Position numbers and translations under genes: made by a program. Shown here piece by piece: positions 15,162-23,345 of a DNA stretch of 23,814 nucleotides. The notes beneath the pieces are model-generated. The model was not told the origin of the DNA and ran no database searches. It saw nothing but the letters and a program-made list of their open reading frames with translations. Every line of letters begins with the position of its first letter. The first letter of the stretch is position 1. Origin of the DNA: Zoogloeaceae bacterium (GTDB lineage Bacteria; Pseudomonadota; Gammaproteobacteria; Burkholderiales; Rhodocyclaceae); NCBI GenBank assembly GCA_031259605.1, contig JAIRLE010000134.1:1-23814 (forward strand). Reading direction: 5' to 3'.

Positions 15162-17327
15162 ATGTCAAAAAAATGTAATGCCGTCCCGATGACGGAAGAT
15201 GGTTTTCGCAATGGCCGTAGTCATCCCGCCGCGTCAGGACAGGTCGTTTGCCAGGCATGCCGTTCGCGCTTGTCGTCGGACGCGCGTTTCTGCAAACGCT
15301 GCGGCGCGGAAAATCCCGCCTTTGTTGCCGGGCGCGGGGAAAAGAAGGCGACACACAAAAAATCCACTCCGGCCATCATGCTGCCCAGGTTTTCCTTCGG
15401 GAAATTCATGACCTTTCTCGAAGAGGCGAAGAACCGTTACACGCTGCCCATCATGCTGCTCGTAATGGCGCTGCTGGTATTTTTCGAATACCGGTACAAC
15501 GTCGATCTGCTGAACAACATCAGCGATCCCGAAACGACGCCGGACATGGCGGACACGCTTTCCCAGCGCGGCAAGATGCTGGCGGCCTTCGGCATTACCT
15601 GGGCGCTCTTCAGAAATCTCGTCTTCAGGATACGCAATGTCTTTGCGGGCCTGCTCTGCCTTTTCCTCCTGACCCTTGGCGGTTACTGGACGCTGGATAC
15701 GGTCTACAACAAGGTCATCGACGGCCTGAAACCGGAAGTCAAGGTGATGGGCTTCAATCTGTTGATTTACCGGCAACGCTTGTTGACTGGCGAGATGGAG
15801 GACTCGGATATCCCGAAAGTGGAGGAAGACCCGGTAAATGGCCGGATCTTCATGGGCGCTTTTCCCATGGTGCTTCTCGACGAGCGTTTCATGCTGCCCG
15901 CGCAGGATCTCGTGGCCTATGTAGCGGAAGCGAGGATCGAGAACGCCCTGCGGCAGTCCGACGAAATGTGGGAAGAATACAACCGGAACATGGAAATCCT
16001 GAACGACGCCCACAAGAAATATATCGCCTACAGCCAGAAGGCGGGCGGCGGCGGATTGGAAGCCGAATGGGAAAGTTACGCGCAACAGATGCAAGGCATC
16101 CACGATTCCTATATGGGATACAGGCGCGCGGTCTTGCGCGCGCGCGGGGAAGACGATCTGACGAAAGAGTGGAACCAGTACAACAAAAACATGAACACCC
16201 TGCGCGCCAAACACAGGGAATTCATCAACGGCTCCCGCCAGGTGGAAAACCTGGGTTCCCACAGAGCCTACGGCGAAAGTGAATTCCGCCGGAGATCGGG
16301 CGGATTGAGCCCGAATTCCCGACTGCCGCTTTCCGGGTTCCCCGCCCTGTTGAAACGCGCCAACGATCGGCAGATTCGCGCGGCGGAAGCCAGGATAATC
16401 GGCTACAACCTGGATGGAACGCCAATCCGCGCCGGGGAGATCCCTTATTTCCTGAGCCGCGAGGGATTCGAGGCGTGGATTGCCAGACGATCGGCGGAAG
16501 GTCTCGGATCGGCCAACCTGTCGGCCAGCAACCCGATGCGCCGCGACGAATTCGTGGATTGGGTCAGAGGCTCGGACACGAAAAGCGGCGCGGATTTGCG
16601 CCGCCACGAAGAAACGAGATACGGTTTTCGCCAGGATGGCTCCGAAGTGTTCGGGCGCGACGCGCCCTATTTCATGGGGCATGACGATTTCATCCTCTGG
16701 GCGAGCAATCTGACGCTGGACAGCATGTTGTCGTATGGAATGCCGCCGGACGTGAATCTGGACAGAAAGGACTTCCTTGAATTGTTGCGCCGCTCCAAAA
16801 GCGCGGAAGGCGAGCGTTTGCGCGACACCGAAGATCGGGTGCTCGACGTCCTTCCGGACGGAACGCCGCTGCGGGTTCGGGATGTGCCCTATTTCATGAG
16901 CCAACGGGAATACACGGACTGGGTGCGGGCCGAAGCCGAACGGCAAAGGGCGCTGGCGGTTCCGACGGCGGAAAACATCAATGAAATCAAGAATATCAAT
17001 CAGGTCAACGCCGCGATTTTCATTCCGCCGATGGCCATCATCTCCAGTCTGACGAGCGCCTTGGTCAACGCGCTTTCCTTTGCCATCCTGCTTTTCGCGT
17101 CTGCCCTGACCTTCTTCAAGGCGAGCGAACGCGTCGGCGTCCTGATCAAGAAATACTGCGTGGTGTTGATGCTTGTCGGTTTTTCGGCGCTGGTCTTCGT
17201 GATGCCGTCGCACGTGTTCAAGGAAGGAACGGAACTTTACAATCTGGAGACGAAGTTCCATCAGGAAGTCGGCTTCGCGGCCCGCTTGTGGTCACGCTTG
17301 AGTAATGTGCAAAAAATGTTTCTGTGA
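15162..17327 (+). CDS. Zinc-ribbon membrane protein with two families of internal repeats (unrecognised)
   Basis: From the ATG at 15162 it has 721 residues; 15189 is an alternative and neither has a good ribosome-binding site. In order: a zinc ribbon, C30-x2-C33-x10-C44-x2-C47; a hydrophobic helix at about 94-110; two more at about 138-150 and 159-177; a polar region at 185-610; two helices at about 617-651 and 663-682; and a short tail. The polar region has three WxxYxxxM repeats (W270, W303, W337; 33-34 residues apart, probably helical) and then three units with DG(T/S)...(V/I/A)PYF(M/L)...(F/Y)xxW, with Pro at 428, 502 and 576, exactly 74 apart. The zinc ribbon and the membrane order suggest a cytoplasmic N-terminus and an exported repeat region. 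No family was recognised. It is the first gene of an operon with the lipoprotein 13 bases downstream. The large open frame opposite it is a shadow. Confidence 0.85.
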   Translation: MSKKCNAVPMTEDGFRNGRSHPAASGQVVCQACRSRLSSDARFCKRCGAENPAFVAGRGEKKATHKKSTPAIMLPRFSFGKFMTFLEEAKNRYTLPIMLLVMALLVFFEYRYNVDLLNNISDPETTPDMADTLSQRGKMLAAFGITWALFRNLVFRIRNVFAGLLCLFLLTLGGYWTLDTVYNKVIDGLKPEVKVMGFNLLIYRQRLLTGEMEDSDIPKVEEDPVNGRIFMGAFPMVLLDERFMLPAQDLVAYVAEARIENALRQSDEMWEEYNRNMEILNDAHKKYIAYSQKAGGGGLEAEWESYAQQMQGIHDSYMGYRRAVLRARGEDDLTKEWNQYNKNMNTLRAKHREFINGSRQVENLGSHRAYGESEFRRRSGGLSPNSRLPLSGFPALLKRANDRQIRAAEARIIGYNLDGTPIRAGEIPYFLSREGFEAWIARRSAEGLGSANLSASNPMRRDEFVDWVRGSDTKSGADLRRHEETRYGFRQDGSEVFGRDAPYFMGHDDFILWASNLTLDSMLSYGMPPDVNLDRKDFLELLRRSKSAEGERLRDTEDRVLDVLPDGTPLRVRDVPYFMSQREYTDWVRAEAERQRALAVPTAENINEIKNINQVNAAIFIPPMAIISSLTSALVNALSFAILLFASALTFFKASERVGVLIKKYCVVLMLVGFSALVFVMPSHVFKEGTELYNLETKFHQEVGFAARLWSRLSNVQKMFL

Positions 17328-17339
17328 GGAGAAGATTGA

Positions 17340-18230
17340 ATGAAAAAGTACGGCAAGCTCGTTTTTCCGTTTTTCATGGCGGCCATCCTGCTGTTTCCGG
17401 CCGGATGCGCGAACCTGTCCAAACAGGGCCAGGGAACGATCATCGGCGCGGTAGTGGGCGCGGCGGCTGGTTCGGCGGTCGACGGCAAGCGCGGCGCGGT
17501 GGTTGGCGCGGTGCTGGGCGGATTCGTGGGAAACCGCATCGGTGCCTACCTTGACGAGCGCGACCTGGAAACGCTCAGGAAGCTGGAACAGGATGCCCTG
17601 AAAAGCGATCAACCAAAATCCTTCACGGCGCAAAAGTCCGGCGAGACGGTTACCATCACGCCAGGGGCTGAAGAACGGGAAGTCATGACCACCTATGGTC
17701 TTTCCCCCAACATTCGGGAATATGGACTGACGCCCGCAAGCGACGAGGCATCCATCCGCGCCCACGTGGATACGCCGATCTATGCCAGCACGGATGCCCG
17801 GCAGTCGCCGCGTCTCATCCTGAAAGCGGGGGACAGCCTCTTTGTTCCCGTCCTCGTCGCCGACAAACCCGGCTGGGGCGCTGCCGTGGAAAGGAGCGTG
17901 GTCGTGGGCTATGTGCCGCTTTCCTATCTGGACGAGCGAAAGGCCAAGCCCTACAAGGCACCGGTTCCGCGGCAGGCGAGGAAGAAGACCGCGCCCGCGT
18001 CGGGCGCGTCCTCGACGACGCAGGCCAAGGCACCGGAAACCGCTTCGCCCGCCGGCGCGTCCGCGGAAACCGTTCCGCCTGTCGCCGCCAGCGCGCCTGC
18101 GGATGAAGCGCCGGTGAAGCAAGTCGACGTTTCGCTCAAGTGCAAGGTGACGACGGTCAGGATCAAGGGTGTTCCAGAGGAAACCACGCGATATTGCCAA
18201 AAGCCGCCGCCGCGCTGGGTCAGGATCTGA
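17340..18230 (+). CDS. Glycine-zipper lipoprotein with SH3-like middle region
   Basis: A 296-residue protein with a strong start (AGGAG eight bases before the ATG). The signal peptide ends in the lipobox FPAGC, lipidated at C23. Residues about 33-70 (GTIIGAVVGAAAGSAV, then GAVVGAVLGGFVGNRIGAYLD) form a glycine zipper as in SlyB and the Rickettsia 17-kDa antigen family, which packs in or against membranes. A middle stretch, about 140-200 (DTPIYAST..LILKAGDSLFVPV..GWGAAV..VVGYVPLSYLD), looks like a bacterial SH3 domain. A low-complexity Ala/Pro/Lys linker follows, then a small C-terminal module with two cysteines (KCKVTTV...RYCQKPPP) that could form a disulfide. It lies between the repeat membrane protein and the lipase-like gene with gaps of 12 and 7 bases, so one transcript is likely. 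The role is unknown; an envelope anchor is a guess. Confidence 0.88.
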   Translation: MKKYGKLVFPFFMAAILLFPAGCANLSKQGQGTIIGAVVGAAAGSAVDGKRGAVVGAVLGGFVGNRIGAYLDERDLETLRKLEQDALKSDQPKSFTAQKSGETVTITPGAEEREVMTTYGLSPNIREYGLTPASDEASIRAHVDTPIYASTDARQSPRLILKAGDSLFVPVLVADKPGWGAAVERSVVVGYVPLSYLDERKAKPYKAPVPRQARKKTAPASGASSTTQAKAPETASPAGASAETVPPVAASAPADEAPVKQVDVSLKCKVTTVRIKGVPEETTRYCQKPPPRWVRI

Positions 18231-18237
18231 GCGAGGA

Positions 18238-19155
18238 ATGAAGCGGTCGTTCTGCCTTGCCGCTGGAATATGGCTTCTCGCGGTCGCGCCTGTCCCGGCT
18301 TGGGCGGCGGACGTGGCGGAAATCCTGCAAAACGCGGCAAGGAAGGTCAAGAGCGAACACGAGCGCATTCAGGCGCGGGCGCGGGCGAGCGTCGAGGCTT
18401 CCCTGGGCGCGCAGGCCGACTGCCGGGAATATGCCTCCGAGATTGAAGGGCGGCGCGCGGAATATCTCCTGGCGGCGCGCCTGAGCCTGGATATTTACAA
18501 ACGGGGAGCAGGCAAGCCGCAGGCCGGAGCGATCACGATAGACGGGAAAAAAGTTACCGTCTATTTCGATCCTTTGTCCGAGGGCTACGCGGAAGCACAC
18601 CATGATGCCATCGAGAATGTCAAATTCATCGTGTTTCGCGGCACGCGGATCGATTCCGCCAAGGATATCCTGACCAACCTGCAACAATTCATCCATATCA
18701 TGCCGGAGCGCTACCGCTGGGCTGATGAACTGGTTATGCGCGTCGCCGCTGAAAATCCCGCGTCGCGTCTTTTCATCGCCGGGCATTCGTTGGGCGGAGG
18801 ATTGGCGATGTACGCAGCCATGAAACATGGGCTGGAAGGCGTCGCGTTCAACCCGGCGGGTTTGTCCGAAGGTGCCGTTCGGAACCTTTCCCTTTCTCCC
18901 GCCGACTGGCGGGCGGGCAACCGGAAAATCACGGTTTTCATCACGCGCGGCAAAAAGGCGATTGATCCCGTTTCCGCGCTTTCGCTTGCCGGGGAAACGA
19001 CGCTTGCCGGACGCCGCTATCTGGTGGAAGAAGAAAACGGCTCGTCGCTCATGCAACTCCACGGCATGAAACGCCTCGTCCGTCATCTTTTCGACGCGAC
19101 ACGGCCAATCGCCGACTGCGCGACCGATCTGGGCTTTCAGGAAATCGATAGGTGA
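18238..19155 (+). CDS. Secreted class-3-lipase-like alpha/beta hydrolase
   Basis: The ATG at 18238 gives 305 residues with a signal peptide ending at AWA (about residue 23), so it is exported. FIVFRGTRIDS at 130-140 is the strand and loop preceding the oxyanion region in class 3 lipases. LFIAGHSLGGGLA at 178-190 is the nucleophile elbow with S184. KAIDPVSAL places the acid at D243, and LHGMKRLV the histidine at H275. The fold and triad order fit triacylglycerol lipase/phospholipase A1 relatives; the actual substrate (membrane lipid or other ester) is unknown. It follows the lipoprotein gene by seven bases with GAGG close to the start, so translation is probably coupled. A long helical stretch (about 25-80) precedes the hydrolase core. 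A hairpin at 19166 probably ends the operon. Confidence 0.88.
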   Translation: MKRSFCLAAGIWLLAVAPVPAWAADVAEILQNAARKVKSEHERIQARARASVEASLGAQADCREYASEIEGRRAEYLLAARLSLDIYKRGAGKPQAGAITIDGKKVTVYFDPLSEGYAEAHHDAIENVKFIVFRGTRIDSAKDILTNLQQFIHIMPERYRWADELVMRVAAENPASRLFIAGHSLGGGLAMYAAMKHGLEGVAFNPAGLSEGAVRNLSLSPADWRAGNRKITVFITRGKKAIDPVSALSLAGETTLAGRRYLVEEENGSSLMQLHGMKRLVRHLFDATRPIADCATDLGFQEIDR

Positions 19156-19165
19156 TTGACGTGCA

Positions 19166-19198
19166 AAACACGGAAAAGCAGGCGTTGATTCCGTGTTT
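19166..19198 (+). terminator. Terminator-like hairpin after the lipase operon
   Basis: AAACACGGAA (19166-19175) pairs perfectly over 10 bases with TTCCGTGTTT (19189-19198), with a 13-base loop. It begins ten bases after the lipase stop. The closing T's form the end of the stem and no long T tract follows. Confidence 0.5.
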
Positions 19199-19628
19199 GA
19201 CGCAAGTCTGTTGGCGCGCAGGTTCGACGGGAACGCGCTGAAGACCACCCGCGCAAGGTCGGAACCAGCGCCTGGGGCGGATCATGTGACTTGCTGTCGC
19301 CCATATCGCACATTGGGCCTGCCCCGAACCGTCCCATGTTCGCCGCTTTCCCGGCTTGAATTTCGTCGCTGGCGCGGCAAGCGTTATTGAACGTCATTTT
19401 TGAATGAACGGAACGCGCGTGACACGGCATGGCGGCAGCGCGTCCAGTCCCATGATTTCCCCTTTTCTTCCTCCCGTCATGCCATTCGGCCTTGGTTTGC
19501 CGGCCCCGATTTCCGTGCTCCGAACAGCGGGGTTTTGTCCGCGCAAACACAAACGTCCGCGTTCTTCTCTCATGCCATCCAATTCGCGCCTCGCGGTCTT
19601 GCCCCTTCTTGCATCATCGCAGGCTATC
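19199..19628. other. About 430 bases without a recognisable gene, left of the attC site
   Basis: One short frame (ATG 19404 to a TAA at 19632-19634) ends inside the attC consensus GCCTAAC, as cassette genes often do. Its sequence is low in complexity, lacks a ribosome-binding site and resembles no family, so it is not called. The tract could be a decayed or non-coding integron cassette. Confidence 0.35.
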
Positions 19629-19692
19629 GCCTAACATTTCGTTCCAGAGGGGCGCGCCGCACGCGGCGCGCCCCTGAACTCCGACGTCAGGC
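19629..19692 (+). other. Integron-type attC recombination site (59-base element)
   Basis: GCCTAAC (R'', 19629-19635) and GTCAGGC (R', 19686-19692; one change from GTTAGGC) bracket a long inverted repeat. After a 5-base spacer, GTTC pairs with GAAC, then AGGGGCGCGCCG (19648-19659) with CGGCGCGCCCCT (19664-19675) around a CACG loop, with three unpaired bases (CAG) on the left arm and a 6-base spacer before R'. Box sequences, spacer lengths and total size (64 bases) all fit attC sites. Recombination would be expected at the G/TCAGGC boundary. No integrase gene is in the window. Confidence 0.72.
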
Positions 19693-19733
19693 CGCACAAC
19701 CGCCCATGCTCACTGGTTTCCAGGAGAAAACTC

Positions 19734-20276
19734 ATGAAATTTCTACTTCTTGCAATTGCGCTTGTCGTCTCGGCGCATGTGAACGCAAACGAGTCGATCC
19801 GGCAAGCGAAAATATCGAGGATCATAGAAGCGCAAGGGCTGCTGCAAATGTTCCAGCAGCAACTTGATCAATCGAAGGCCCAGGCAAGTGACTTTGGGAA
19901 AGATCTATATCGAGAAGCGCTTTCCGAAAGCTGCATTGCGGATGAGCGGGAAAACCCGCAGATCGAGCTGATCTTCACTCAATACATGGAACGTTGTTCC
20001 ACGATGTTTGCCGCGGAGGAATTCGTCGAAATCTGGTCGAGATTTTACGGCAAGGACCTTTCGGAAGCAGACCTGGACAAGATTCTGGCTTACTACGAGT
20101 CGTCGGCTGGAGAGAAGGACGTTGCGTCTTCTCAAGCCGCGATGATTGGCTTCTCGCAAGTGTTGAACGCCGAGAGTCAAAAGCGCATGAGCGACATCAT
20201 CAAACAAATGATGACCGATCTCAAGGCCGCCCTGGAAATGGTTGGCTGCCAGGCCAACACGGACGCCGCGGAATAA
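19734..20276 (+). CDS. Exported DUF2059-like protein, possible integron cassette gene
   Basis: A 180-residue protein with AGGAG seven bases before the ATG. The signal peptide (KFLLLAIALVVSAHVNA) indicates a periplasmic or secreted protein. The mature part is helical. FVEIWSRFYGKDLSEADLDK followed by ILAYYESSAGEKDV matches the 'Y...FTEEELKAIIAFYxSPAGQK' signature of DUF2059 proteins, whose function is unknown. Four cysteines (two near the middle, one near the C-terminus, one in SESC) could form disulfides. It begins 41 bases after the attC R' box, the distance expected for the first gene of a cassette. No attC is visible after its stop, so if it is a cassette its own site has been lost or changed. 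Confidence 0.8.
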   Translation: MKFLLLAIALVVSAHVNANESIRQAKISRIIEAQGLLQMFQQQLDQSKAQASDFGKDLYREALSESCIADERENPQIELIFTQYMERCSTMFAAEEFVEIWSRFYGKDLSEADLDKILAYYESSAGEKDVASSQAAMIGFSQVLNAESQKRMSDIIKQMMTDLKAALEMVGCQANTDAAE

Positions 20277-20298
20277 AGCCGCTCGGCACCGACGTTTC

Positions 20299-20328
20299 AA
20301 GGCCGGCTAGAGTCCCAAGGCGGCCTTT
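20299..20328 (+). terminator. Possible weak terminator after the DUF2059-like gene
   Basis: AAGGCCG (20299-20305) pairs with CGGCCTT (20321-20327), closing a 15-base loop and ending in a short T run. It lies 22 bases past the stop. The stem is short and the loop large, so this is tentative. Confidence 0.3.
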
Positions 20329-20647
20329 CGCGCATGCGTTGCAGTGAAATTCGTATTCGGGCGGGCATCCCGCATTATCGGAAGCTGTTCTTGATCCGGC
20401 GCGCTTTTGATGCAACGTCGGCATGTCGTCCGGCCATGGCGATCATGGCAAAACGGGTTTTTCTTCCGGCGGGACGGCATTCCGGATAGGGGTGCCCCTT
20501 TCCAGGATGCCTGGTGGGGGCGCGGGTCTTGCCTCGAACATGCATTTGGGGCGGAAAAGCGCATGGCCGGTTGCAGTTTCTCCAAACTGCGTCAAACTTT
20601 ATCGCGTATGATTGCCCCTGTTTCCAACTGCTTTCGGTTTTCCTGCC
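20329..20647. other. Intergenic stretch before the M16 operon, no gene seen
   Basis: About 320 bases with no supported coding frame or RNA. A TATGAT at 20607-20612 could serve as a -10 box for the M16 operon but lacks a matching -35 element. Several GC-rich imperfect palindromes occur near 20480-20530 without a clear role. Confidence 0.35.
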
Positions 20648-21997
20648 ATGAGATTTTCGCATTGCCTGCGCCGGGTTCTGGCCTGTCTTGTTTCTGGGTT
20701 CGTCCTTTTCCATAACGCATTTGCCGCCGCTGAACCGGCGACCTTCACCACCACTTTGTCCAATGGCCTCAAGGTCGTGGTGCGCGAAGACCCGCGCGCG
20801 CCGGTGGCGGCGCAGATGGTCTGGTATCGTGTCGGCAGCATGGATGAGGTTGATGGCGTCTCCGGCGTGGCGCATCTTCTCGAACACATGATGTTCAAGG
20901 GTACGCCGAATGTCGGCGCGGGCGAATTCAGCCGCCGCGTCGCCGCTGTCGGCGGGCGCGACAATGCCTTTACCAACAGCGATTACACCGCCTATTTCCA
21001 GCAGGTGCCCAGGGAACGTTTGAGCGAAGTCATGGCGCTGGAATCCGACCGGATGCGGCATCTCACCATCGCGCCGGAGGAGTTCGCGCAGGAAATCAAG
21101 GTGGTGATGGAAGAGCGGCGGCTGCGTACCGAAGATAATCCGCAGGCGCTGCTGTTCGAGCAGACCCATGCCGTCGCCTTTCAGGCGCACCCTTACCGTC
21201 GTCCAGTGATCGGCTGGATGAACGATCTGGAAAACATGACGGCGGCGGACGCCAAAGCCTGGCATCGGACTTGGTACGCGCCCAACAATGCTACCCTCGT
21301 CATCAGCGGCGACGTCGAACATGAGGCCGTATTTCGTCTGGCGCGGCAACACTATGGAAAACTGAAGGCGCGAAAACTGCCGGCAACGAAGCCGCAGCGT
21401 GAGCCTGTGCAAAAAGGCATACGTCGGCTCGTCGTCAAGGGCGTGGCGGAATTGCCTTTTTTGCTCATGGCCTGGAAAGTGCCGGGCGTGGAACGCATGG
21501 ACGGCCCGGTCGCGCCTTTCGCGCTGGATATGCTGCTCGCCATTCTGGATGGACATGAAGGCGCGCGTTTGCCCCGGCGTTTGGTGCGCGACAGGCAACT
21601 GGCGAACAGCGTCGGTGCCTCCTACGATGCCTTGAGTCGCGGCCCGGCGCTGTTCTACCTCTACGGCAATCCTGCGCCTGGTCAAACGCCGGAAGCGCTG
21701 GAAGCCGCGCTTTGGGCGGAGATCAACGATATCGCGCAAAACGGCGTCTCCGTCGATGAATTGGCGCGCAGCAAGGCGCAACTTCTGGCAAGCGAAATCT
21801 ACAAGCTGGATTCGGTGTTCGGACAGGCGATGGAAATCGGCAGAATGTCCATCCTGGGCTTTGATTACCGGGATATCAATGCGTATGCCGCGCGTCTGGA
21901 AAGTGTGACGGCAGAGGATATTCAAACCGTCGCGCGGACTTTTTTCGATGAGGATGGCCTGACGGTCGGCGTGTTGCAGCCGATTCCCGTGAAATAG
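20648..21997 (+). CDS. M16-family zinc peptidase, catalytic member
   Basis: A 449-residue protein from the ATG at 20648; a frame opening 12 codons earlier would place extra residues before the signal peptide. The signal peptide (about residues 1-28) directs it to the periplasm. The inverted zinc motif HLLEH is at 76-80, and the third ligand is a Glu at 155 or 156 in VVMEERRLR, the usual spacing for M16 enzymes. NAFTNSDYTAYFQQVP and HPYRRPVIGW are also family hallmarks. Length fits the two-domain bacterial M16B type that degrades peptides in the periplasm or processes partners. It is followed after 31 bases by a second M16 gene lacking the zinc motif, and the two probably form a heterodimer, as in mitochondrial processing peptidase. 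Confidence 0.94.
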   Translation: MRFSHCLRRVLACLVSGFVLFHNAFAAAEPATFTTTLSNGLKVVVREDPRAPVAAQMVWYRVGSMDEVDGVSGVAHLLEHMMFKGTPNVGAGEFSRRVAAVGGRDNAFTNSDYTAYFQQVPRERLSEVMALESDRMRHLTIAPEEFAQEIKVVMEERRLRTEDNPQALLFEQTHAVAFQAHPYRRPVIGWMNDLENMTAADAKAWHRTWYAPNNATLVISGDVEHEAVFRLARQHYGKLKARKLPATKPQREPVQKGIRRLVVKGVAELPFLLMAWKVPGVERMDGPVAPFALDMLLAILDGHEGARLPRRLVRDRQLANSVGASYDALSRGPALFYLYGNPAPGQTPEALEAALWAEINDIAQNGVSVDELARSKAQLLASEIYKLDSVFGQAMEIGRMSILGFDYRDINAYAARLESVTAEDIQTVARTFFDEDGLTVGVLQPIPVK

Positions 21998-22028
21998 CGT
22001 CCTCTCTGTTGAAAAACAAGGAATTCCC

Positions 22029-23345
22029 ATGTTGTTGAAAAAATTGCGTCTCCCTTTCGTTTGCTGTGTTTTCGCGTTTGCCGCCGCTGTCCGTGCCGAA
22101 GTCGCCATTGAGCACTGGCAGACCACGACGGGCGCGAAGGTCTATTTTGTCCATAGCGCGGCGCTGCCCATGCTTGACGTGCAATTGGATTTTGCCGCCG
22201 GCGCGCTGTTCGATCCGCCGGAAAAGGCCGGTCTGGCCGCTTCCGTAGGCGCGTTGCTGGAAATGGGCGCAAGCGGGATGACGGAGACGGAAATCAGTGA
22301 TCGTCTGGCGAATGTGGGCGCGTATCTTGTCAGCGACGTGGATGACGATCTTGCCCGCCTGGGCTTGCGTACACTGACCGCGCCCGGCAGGAAGGATGCC
22401 GCCCTTGCCGTGCTGGAAGCCATCCTGCGACAGCCGCATTTTGCCGTCGAGGTTTTCGAGCGCGAACGCGCGCGCAGTGTCGCCGCCATCAAGGATGCGC
22501 TCACCCGTCCCGGTCCCGTCGCGCAACGCGCTTTCCGGGCGGCGATCTATCCCGGACATCCCTACGGCAACGCCGCAACCCCGGAAAGCCTCGCCGCGAT
22601 CCAGGCTGCCGATCTGCGGGATTTCTGGCGCGCGCACTATGGTGCCGCCAACGCCAACATCAGCATTGTCGGCGATCTGGAGCGCCCCGCCGCCGAAGCT
22701 CTGGCCGAACGCCTTGCCGCCGCGCTACCCCGCTCCGTTACCCCGCCCGCGCTGCCCGCGCCGCCCGCGCGCGCAAAATCCGGGACACGCCAGCGCCTGC
22801 CGCATCCATCGTCGACCCAGGCGCACATCTACCTGGGCTTGCCCGCCATCGCCAAAGGCGACCCGGACTTTTTCCCCCTGCTGGTCGGCAATTACATTCT
22901 CGGCGGCGGCGGCTTCGTTTCCCGCCTGATGAAAGAAGTGCGCGAAAAACGCGGCTACGCCTACAGCGTCTACAGTTATTTTTCGCCGATGAAGCAGAAC
23001 GGCCCCTTCACTATCGGCCTGCAAACTCGTAAGGAACAAGCCGACGAGGCCTTGAAGATTACCCGGCAAGTGCTGGCGCAGTTCCTTGCCGACGGCCCGA
23101 CAGCGGCTGAACTCGCCGCCGCCAAGGACTACCTGGTCGGCAGCTTTCCGCTCAATCTGGACAGCAACCACAAGATTCTCTCCCAGATTGCCAATATTGG
23201 CTTCTACAACCTGCCGCTGGATTACCTTGCCCAATACCCGTCCCGCGTTCGCGCCGTCACCCTGCCCGAAATCCGCGCCGCCTTCGCCCGCCATGTGGCG
23301 ATGGATGAACTGGCGGAGATCGTCGTGGGCGCGGCGGAAGAATAG
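22029..23345 (+). CDS. M16-family peptidase-like protein, non-catalytic partner
   Basis: A 438-residue protein with AAGGAA six bases before the ATG and a signal peptide ending near residue 23 (VRA). It has the two-domain M16 fold (LDVQLDFAAGALFDPPEKAG, and later ILGGGGFVSRLMKEVREKRGYAYSVYSYF). The zinc motif position reads AASVGALLEMG, not HxxEH, so it cannot bind zinc or cleave. The conserved Arg/Tyr-bearing REKRGYAYSVYS, which in M16 partners helps bind substrate, is intact. It follows the catalytic M16 gene in one operon. This active/inactive pairing is common in proteobacteria and implies a heterodimeric periplasmic protease of unknown physiological substrate. Confidence 0.93.
   Translation: MLLKKLRLPFVCCVFAFAAAVRAEVAIEHWQTTTGAKVYFVHSAALPMLDVQLDFAAGALFDPPEKAGLAASVGALLEMGASGMTETEISDRLANVGAYLVSDVDDDLARLGLRTLTAPGRKDAALAVLEAILRQPHFAVEVFERERARSVAAIKDALTRPGPVAQRAFRAAIYPGHPYGNAATPESLAAIQAADLRDFWRAHYGAANANISIVGDLERPAAEALAERLAAALPRSVTPPALPAPPARAKSGTRQRLPHPSSTQAHIYLGLPAIAKGDPDFFPLLVGNYILGGGGFVSRLMKEVREKRGYAYSVYSYFSPMKQNGPFTIGLQTRKEQADEALKITRQVLAQFLADGPTAAELAAAKDYLVGSFPLNLDSNHKILSQIANIGFYNLPLDYLAQYPSRVRAVTLPEIRAAFARHVAMDELAEIVVGAAEE

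Noticed and set aside
15234..17261. Long minus-strand open frame (675 codons) opposite the zinc-ribbon membrane protein
   Set aside because: The plus strand has a zinc ribbon, clean membrane helices, ordered repeats and a downstream gene with a proper ribosome-binding site. The minus-strand product is His/Gln/Arg-rich and lacks all of these.
19404..19634. 76-codon frame whose stop lies in the attC R'' box
   Set aside because: The stop position is what a cassette gene would show, but there is no ribosome-binding site, the composition is poor and no relatives are recognised. It is kept only as a note.
20375..22126. Long minus-strand open frame (583 codons) opposite the first M16 peptidase
   Set aside because: It is antisense to a gene with an intact HxxEH motif and signal peptide, and its translation shows only shadow-type composition.
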